DNA of 64,000 nt from Clostridiales bacterium (GTDB lineage: Bacteria; Bacillota; Clostridia; Saccharofermentanales; Saccharofermentanaceae): contig JAFWMQ010000008.1 in the NCBI GenBank assembly GCA_017510605.1, forward strand, positions 1 through 64,000. The letters are read 5' to 3'. Within the stretch, counting starts at the first letter, position 1, and each line of letters starts with the position of its first letter. Shown one piece after another: positions 61,437 to 64,000 of the stretch. Below the pieces are notes generated by a model that saw nothing but the letters and a program-made list of their open reading frames with translations, searched no databases and was not told where the DNA came from. Made by a program: the position numbers and the translations under genes.

Positions 61437-61934
61437 ATGGATATCTTTATAGATGCTTTATTGAGCGAAAAAACGGATAAGATACCGGACGAATATGATT
61501 GGTTTGCACCGCTAATAGGTGATTGGGACTGTGATTATTTTGATCAGTACGGCGGTCAAAGCAGATATGTTAAAGGCGAATGGATCTTCAGACGAGTTCT
61601 TGAGGGTGCCGGAATTCAGGATGTTTTTATTTTTCCGTCCAGAGCAACTAAAAAGGATAACCCTCAGCCGGACGGCGAGTACGGTTCTTCATTACGTATG
61701 TTCAATGCTTCGGAAAAGTGTTATGACGTATGCTATACCTGTGATCATTGCATGAAGAGGCTTTGCTTCACCAAGGAAGGTGATAAACTCATAGGTAAGG
61801 TCTTGGATCAAGAGGACACTTATTGGATTTTCTCTGATATTACAGAAGACAGTTTCCGATGGGAAAACGTTATGATCAAGAATGATGGTACCAGAATTCA
61901 GGATTGCGAAATCCACGGAAAACGCATCAAGTAG
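61437..61934 (+). CDS. Conserved hypothetical protein (DUF1579-like)
   Basis: A 165-aa soluble protein whose FAPLIGDWDCDYFDQYG, VKGEWIFRRVLEGAGIQDVFIFPSR and CYDVCYTCDHCMKRL segments recall a lipocalin-like family of small proteins in Firmicutes (similar to DUF1579). ATG 61437 has TGGAG 6 nt upstream; ATG 61425 is in frame just before that site. Function unknown. Confidence 0.72.
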   Translation: MDIFIDALLSEKTDKIPDEYDWFAPLIGDWDCDYFDQYGGQSRYVKGEWIFRRVLEGAGIQDVFIFPSRATKKDNPQPDGEYGSSLRMFNASEKCYDVCYTCDHCMKRLCFTKEGDKLIGKVLDQEDTYWIFSDITEDSFRWENVMIKNDGTRIQDCEIHGKRIK

Positions 61935-61964
61935 GATAAATCGTCAGTAAAGAAAACAAATAAC

Positions 61965-62087
61965 ATGAGAGATATTGTTACAACAGATTGTTTTTATTAT
62001 GGCGGAAAGGTTCATTTCTGGTATCAGAATAAAGAGGCCGTATATGCCCTTGTAGGAAGCATCTGGGAAAAATCTGGATATATATAA
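61965..62087 (+). CDS. Very small ORF or gene remnant
   Basis: A 40-codon frame (RDIVTTDCFYYGGKVHFWYQ ...), with no clear Shine-Dalgarno site, placed after a copy of the intergenic motif where a start codon is found in other parts of the array. The sequence looks protein-like (YGGKVHFWYQNKEAVYALVG) and may be the beginning of a truncated gene. Confidence 0.35.
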   Translation: MRDIVTTDCFYYGGKVHFWYQNKEAVYALVGSIWEKSGYI

Positions 62088-62094
62088 TCATCAC

Positions 62095-62886
62095 ATGAGA
62101 AAGATTAAGAAACTGGCGATGCTGCCGTTATTGATCCTGGCACTGGTTTTTACGGGCTGCGGCCCGACTGCCCGGAATACGGAGCAAACGGGACCGGCGG
62201 ATATCGCAGATGACAGCATATATAAGGAAATGACCGGGAACGTCGTTGTTTTCGGCACCAGCATCTGGGCAATAGAACCGGGACCTACCGGCATTGCATC
62301 CAGATTAGAGGAGATTACTTCATTCAAAGTGACGGATAACTCTGTCTCGGGATCGATGGCAACCAGGGTAGAGGACGATTATCTGTCGGACGGAAGTCTT
62401 ATATCCATCCTTCTATATAACGACGATATATACAGCAGGAGAATGCGGGACAGCATCAAAGAAGCCGATTATGTGATACTGGCTTTCGGAGGCAATGATT
62501 ATTACAGAGGTGTTCCCGCATCCGGCGACGGAAACAGCTTCGAGAATGCCATGAAGCTCGCCGTTTCAACCATTAAGGAGATGAATCCTGATGCTCACAT
62601 CATCCTGATACCCCCGCTTAACGGATGGGCGCTCATAGACGGGGAATATGTTTCTCCCATGGAGATCGACTTCGGGAACGGGACTTTGGGCGACTTTATC
62701 GATGTTGTCGAAAAGGTCGCGCGGGAAGAGGACCTCCTTTGCGTGAACATGTCTGAAGTCATTGTTTTCTCGAAAGATGAACCACTGAAATATTTTGAAG
62801 ACGGATCACATCTGACGGAATCCGGCCGTATGCTCTACGCGCAGTATCTGGCCGAGCGGATCTACGGATACTACTATTCAGACTGA
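62095..62886 (+). CDS. SGNH/GDSL-type esterase lipoprotein
   Basis: A 263-aa lipoprotein (lipobox VFTGC, Cys at about residue 22) with an SGNH hydrolase domain: block I VVVFGTSIW with S56, block III FGGNDYYRG (Gly and Asn of the oxyanion hole) and block V FEDGSHLTESG with D236 and H239. It would act outside the cell on esters of glycans or lipids. The start is ATG 62095. Confidence 0.82.
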   Translation: MRKIKKLAMLPLLILALVFTGCGPTARNTEQTGPADIADDSIYKEMTGNVVVFGTSIWAIEPGPTGIASRLEEITSFKVTDNSVSGSMATRVEDDYLSDGSLISILLYNDDIYSRRMRDSIKEADYVILAFGGNDYYRGVPASGDGNSFENAMKLAVSTIKEMNPDAHIILIPPLNGWALIDGEYVSPMEIDFGNGTLGDFIDVVEKVAREEDLLCVNMSEVIVFSKDEPLKYFEDGSHLTESGRMLYAQYLAERIYGYYYSD

Positions 62887-62976
62887 TATGGATCTGCTTT
62901 TTCGTATTTGGCAACACGTGTTCTGATAGCTGAGAAGCATCGGGCAGTTATAAAACAGCTTAAAAGATACAGAAAC

Positions 62977-64000
62977 ATGATCAAACCCGAAAGACTTTAT
63001 TCAGGCGATACCGTAGCAATAATCAGCCCGTCATGGGGCTGTGCGGGAACATCACGTGTTTTATGGAAGTATCATCTGGGATGTCAAAGGCTTATAGAAT
63101 CGGGTTTGAATGTGGTGGCATCACCGAATGCTCTCAGAGGTACGGCTTATCTCAAGGATAATCCGCAGGCAAGGGCTGACGATCTTATGTGGGCATTCGA
63201 GAACCGGGAGATAAAAGCGATAATCTCAGCGATCGGCGGAAATGATGCTTCGACGCTTTTGCCTTATCTGTCAGCGAAAACGGTCACTGATAATCCCAAG
63301 ATCTTCTGCGGTTATTCTGATGTCATGGTGCTGCATCTGTTTTGTTACAGAGCAGGACTGATGACTTTTTACGGAGATAATCTTCTGCCGACAGTTGCTG
63401 AACCCGGCGCGTGGCATCCGTACAGCCGTTACTGGTTCGAAAAGGTTTTCTTTGACAGCTCTGCCATCGGAGAGATAAAAGCTTCAGAAGAGTGGTCTTT
63501 CAGCAGCGATAATCTCACGGACAGGTCATATAAAAAAACGTATGTGCATAACAACGGATATTTATATGTTCAGGGAAAAGGCAGAGTAAAAGGAAAGCTT
63601 TTCGGCGGGCACGGAGATCTAAGAACGATACGGAATCCTGACGGATCAGACATAGTACGTAAGGAAGACATGGATGGCAGCATCCTGTTTTTTGAAGACA
63701 TTCCGGAGTTTTGCACCGGAGATTATATGGCGGATTTTTTCGATTGGCTGGGCGAAAAGGGTTATCTTCAGCTCCTTAACGGTGTGATCATCGGGAAGAT
63801 GAGAATGCAAAATGGTTTTGAGCCGTATGCTGAGAAGATAAGGAGCATTGTTACTGATAAATATCACTGTGCCGATCTGCCGGTAATGGCTGACCTGAAC
63901 TTCGGACATTCTTCGCCGGTGTTCATCCTGCCTTACGGTGCAGAAGCAGAGCTTGATATAGATTCACTCAGGTTCAGAATAACGGAAAGCGGAGTCGTAT
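62977..64000 (+). CDS. S66-family peptidase (MccF/LD-carboxypeptidase-like), cut by window end
   Basis: The open frame runs 341 codons to the edge of the window without a stop. The start reads IKPERLYSGDTVAIISPSWG, typical of the S66 family, which includes LD-carboxypeptidases that trim peptidoglycan peptides and MccF-type immunity enzymes. Further family features: IKAIISAIGGND, the GYSDVMVLHLFCYRAG block, GKLFGGHGDLRTI and DFFDWLGEKG. Where MccF has the nucleophilic Ser (GGYNS), this protein has Ala91 followed by Ser92 (GGNDAST), so its activity is uncertain. No strong Shine-Dalgarno site is seen. Confidence 0.82.
   Translation, partial: MIKPERLYSGDTVAIISPSWGCAGTSRVLWKYHLGCQRLIESGLNVVASPNALRGTAYLKDNPQARADDLMWAFENREIKAIISAIGGNDASTLLPYLSAKTVTDNPKIFCGYSDVMVLHLFCYRAGLMTFYGDNLLPTVAEPGAWHPYSRYWFEKVFFDSSAIGEIKASEEWSFSSDNLTDRSYKKTYVHNNGYLYVQGKGRVKGKLFGGHGDLRTIRNPDGSDIVRKEDMDGSILFFEDIPEFCTGDYMADFFDWLGEKGYLQLLNGVIIGKMRMQNGFEPYAEKIRSIVTDKYHCADLPVMADLNFGHSSPVFILPYGAEAELDIDSLRFRITESGVV

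Larger units (their letters stand above)
56884..61957 (+). repeat. Seven copies of a short intergenic motif in the accessory array
   Basis: Near-identical words around AATCAGCAGTAAACAA occur after stop codons at about 56884-56897, 58538-58555, 59235-59254, 60536-60554, 60782-60800, 61404-61424 and 61938-61957. They lie between genes, usually 0-20 nt past a stop and 15-100 nt before the next start. The interval given spans all copies. Confidence 0.6.

Noticed and set aside
56884..61957. Integron-type attC sites
   Set aside because: The spacers between genes are mostly too short to hold attC folds, there is no visible pair of R/L boxes, and no integrase is in the window.

Overview
The window is a stretch of chromosome from an anaerobic Bacillota species, most likely class Clostridia (a gut- or rumen-type lineage; genus not determinable here). 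The grounds are the short HisG that depends on HisZ, the alpha2 glycyl-tRNA synthetase, RemA, YicC, a Crh-like HPr, pyruvate phosphate dikinase, rubredoxin, sigma-A promoters, purine-rich Shine-Dalgarno sites and frequent TTG/GTG starts. Almost everything is on the + strand; only an acyltransferase and a radical SAM gene are on the - strand.

Layout. 0-5.7 kb: the end of an rRNA operon (5S), then an overlapping cell-envelope operon of response regulator, sensor kinase, murA, a WalJ/YycJ-like metallo-hydrolase and rlmH. 6-8 kb: a YD-repeat lipoprotein followed by fragments of broken genes. 8-16.6 kb: a complete histidine operon, hisZGDCB-purC-HAFIE, with purC inside it, behind a near-consensus promoter flanked by two copies of a 16-bp palindrome. 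16.6-20.3 kb: rpmG-secE-nusG-rplKA and, after an L10-type leader, rplJL. 20.4-26.4 kb: a lipoprotein, an array of hairpin repeats, a Met-Glu-Cys tRNA cluster, a helical-repeat protein overlapping a GH26 glycosidase, two tRNA-Gly genes, rubredoxin and a Mn-type CDF exporter. 26.4-31.5 kb: acyltransferase, rfbA, trxA, a radical SAM activase and purF.

31.5-42.3 kb is the most unusual block. Five paralogous membrane-anchored proteins share the order TM - Ig-like domains - transglutaminase-like domain, all with an intact Cys-His-Asp triad but with different C-terminal tails (none, Pro/Thr-rich, or Tyr/Asp-rich). They are interleaved with a family-2 glycosyltransferase, an SGNH-like membrane protein with Cys at the nucleophile position, and two related lipoproteins. 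I read this as a candidate surface-modification or surface-processing system; that function is inference.

42.4-55 kb returns to housekeeping genes: rplM-rpsI, tsaE-tsaB-rimI, a Crh-like HPr with uvrC and a phosphoesterase, then yicC-remA-gmk-rpoZ-glyQS and ppdK. From 55 kb to the end lies an accessory array of small same-strand genes (a frameshifted streptothricin-acetyltransferase homologue, a GNAT, a methyltransferase, small membrane proteins, a rhomboid protease, a lipoprotein, hypotheticals). Many of these genes are separated by copies of a short motif close to AATCAGCAGTAAACAA. The window ends inside an S66-family peptidase gene.
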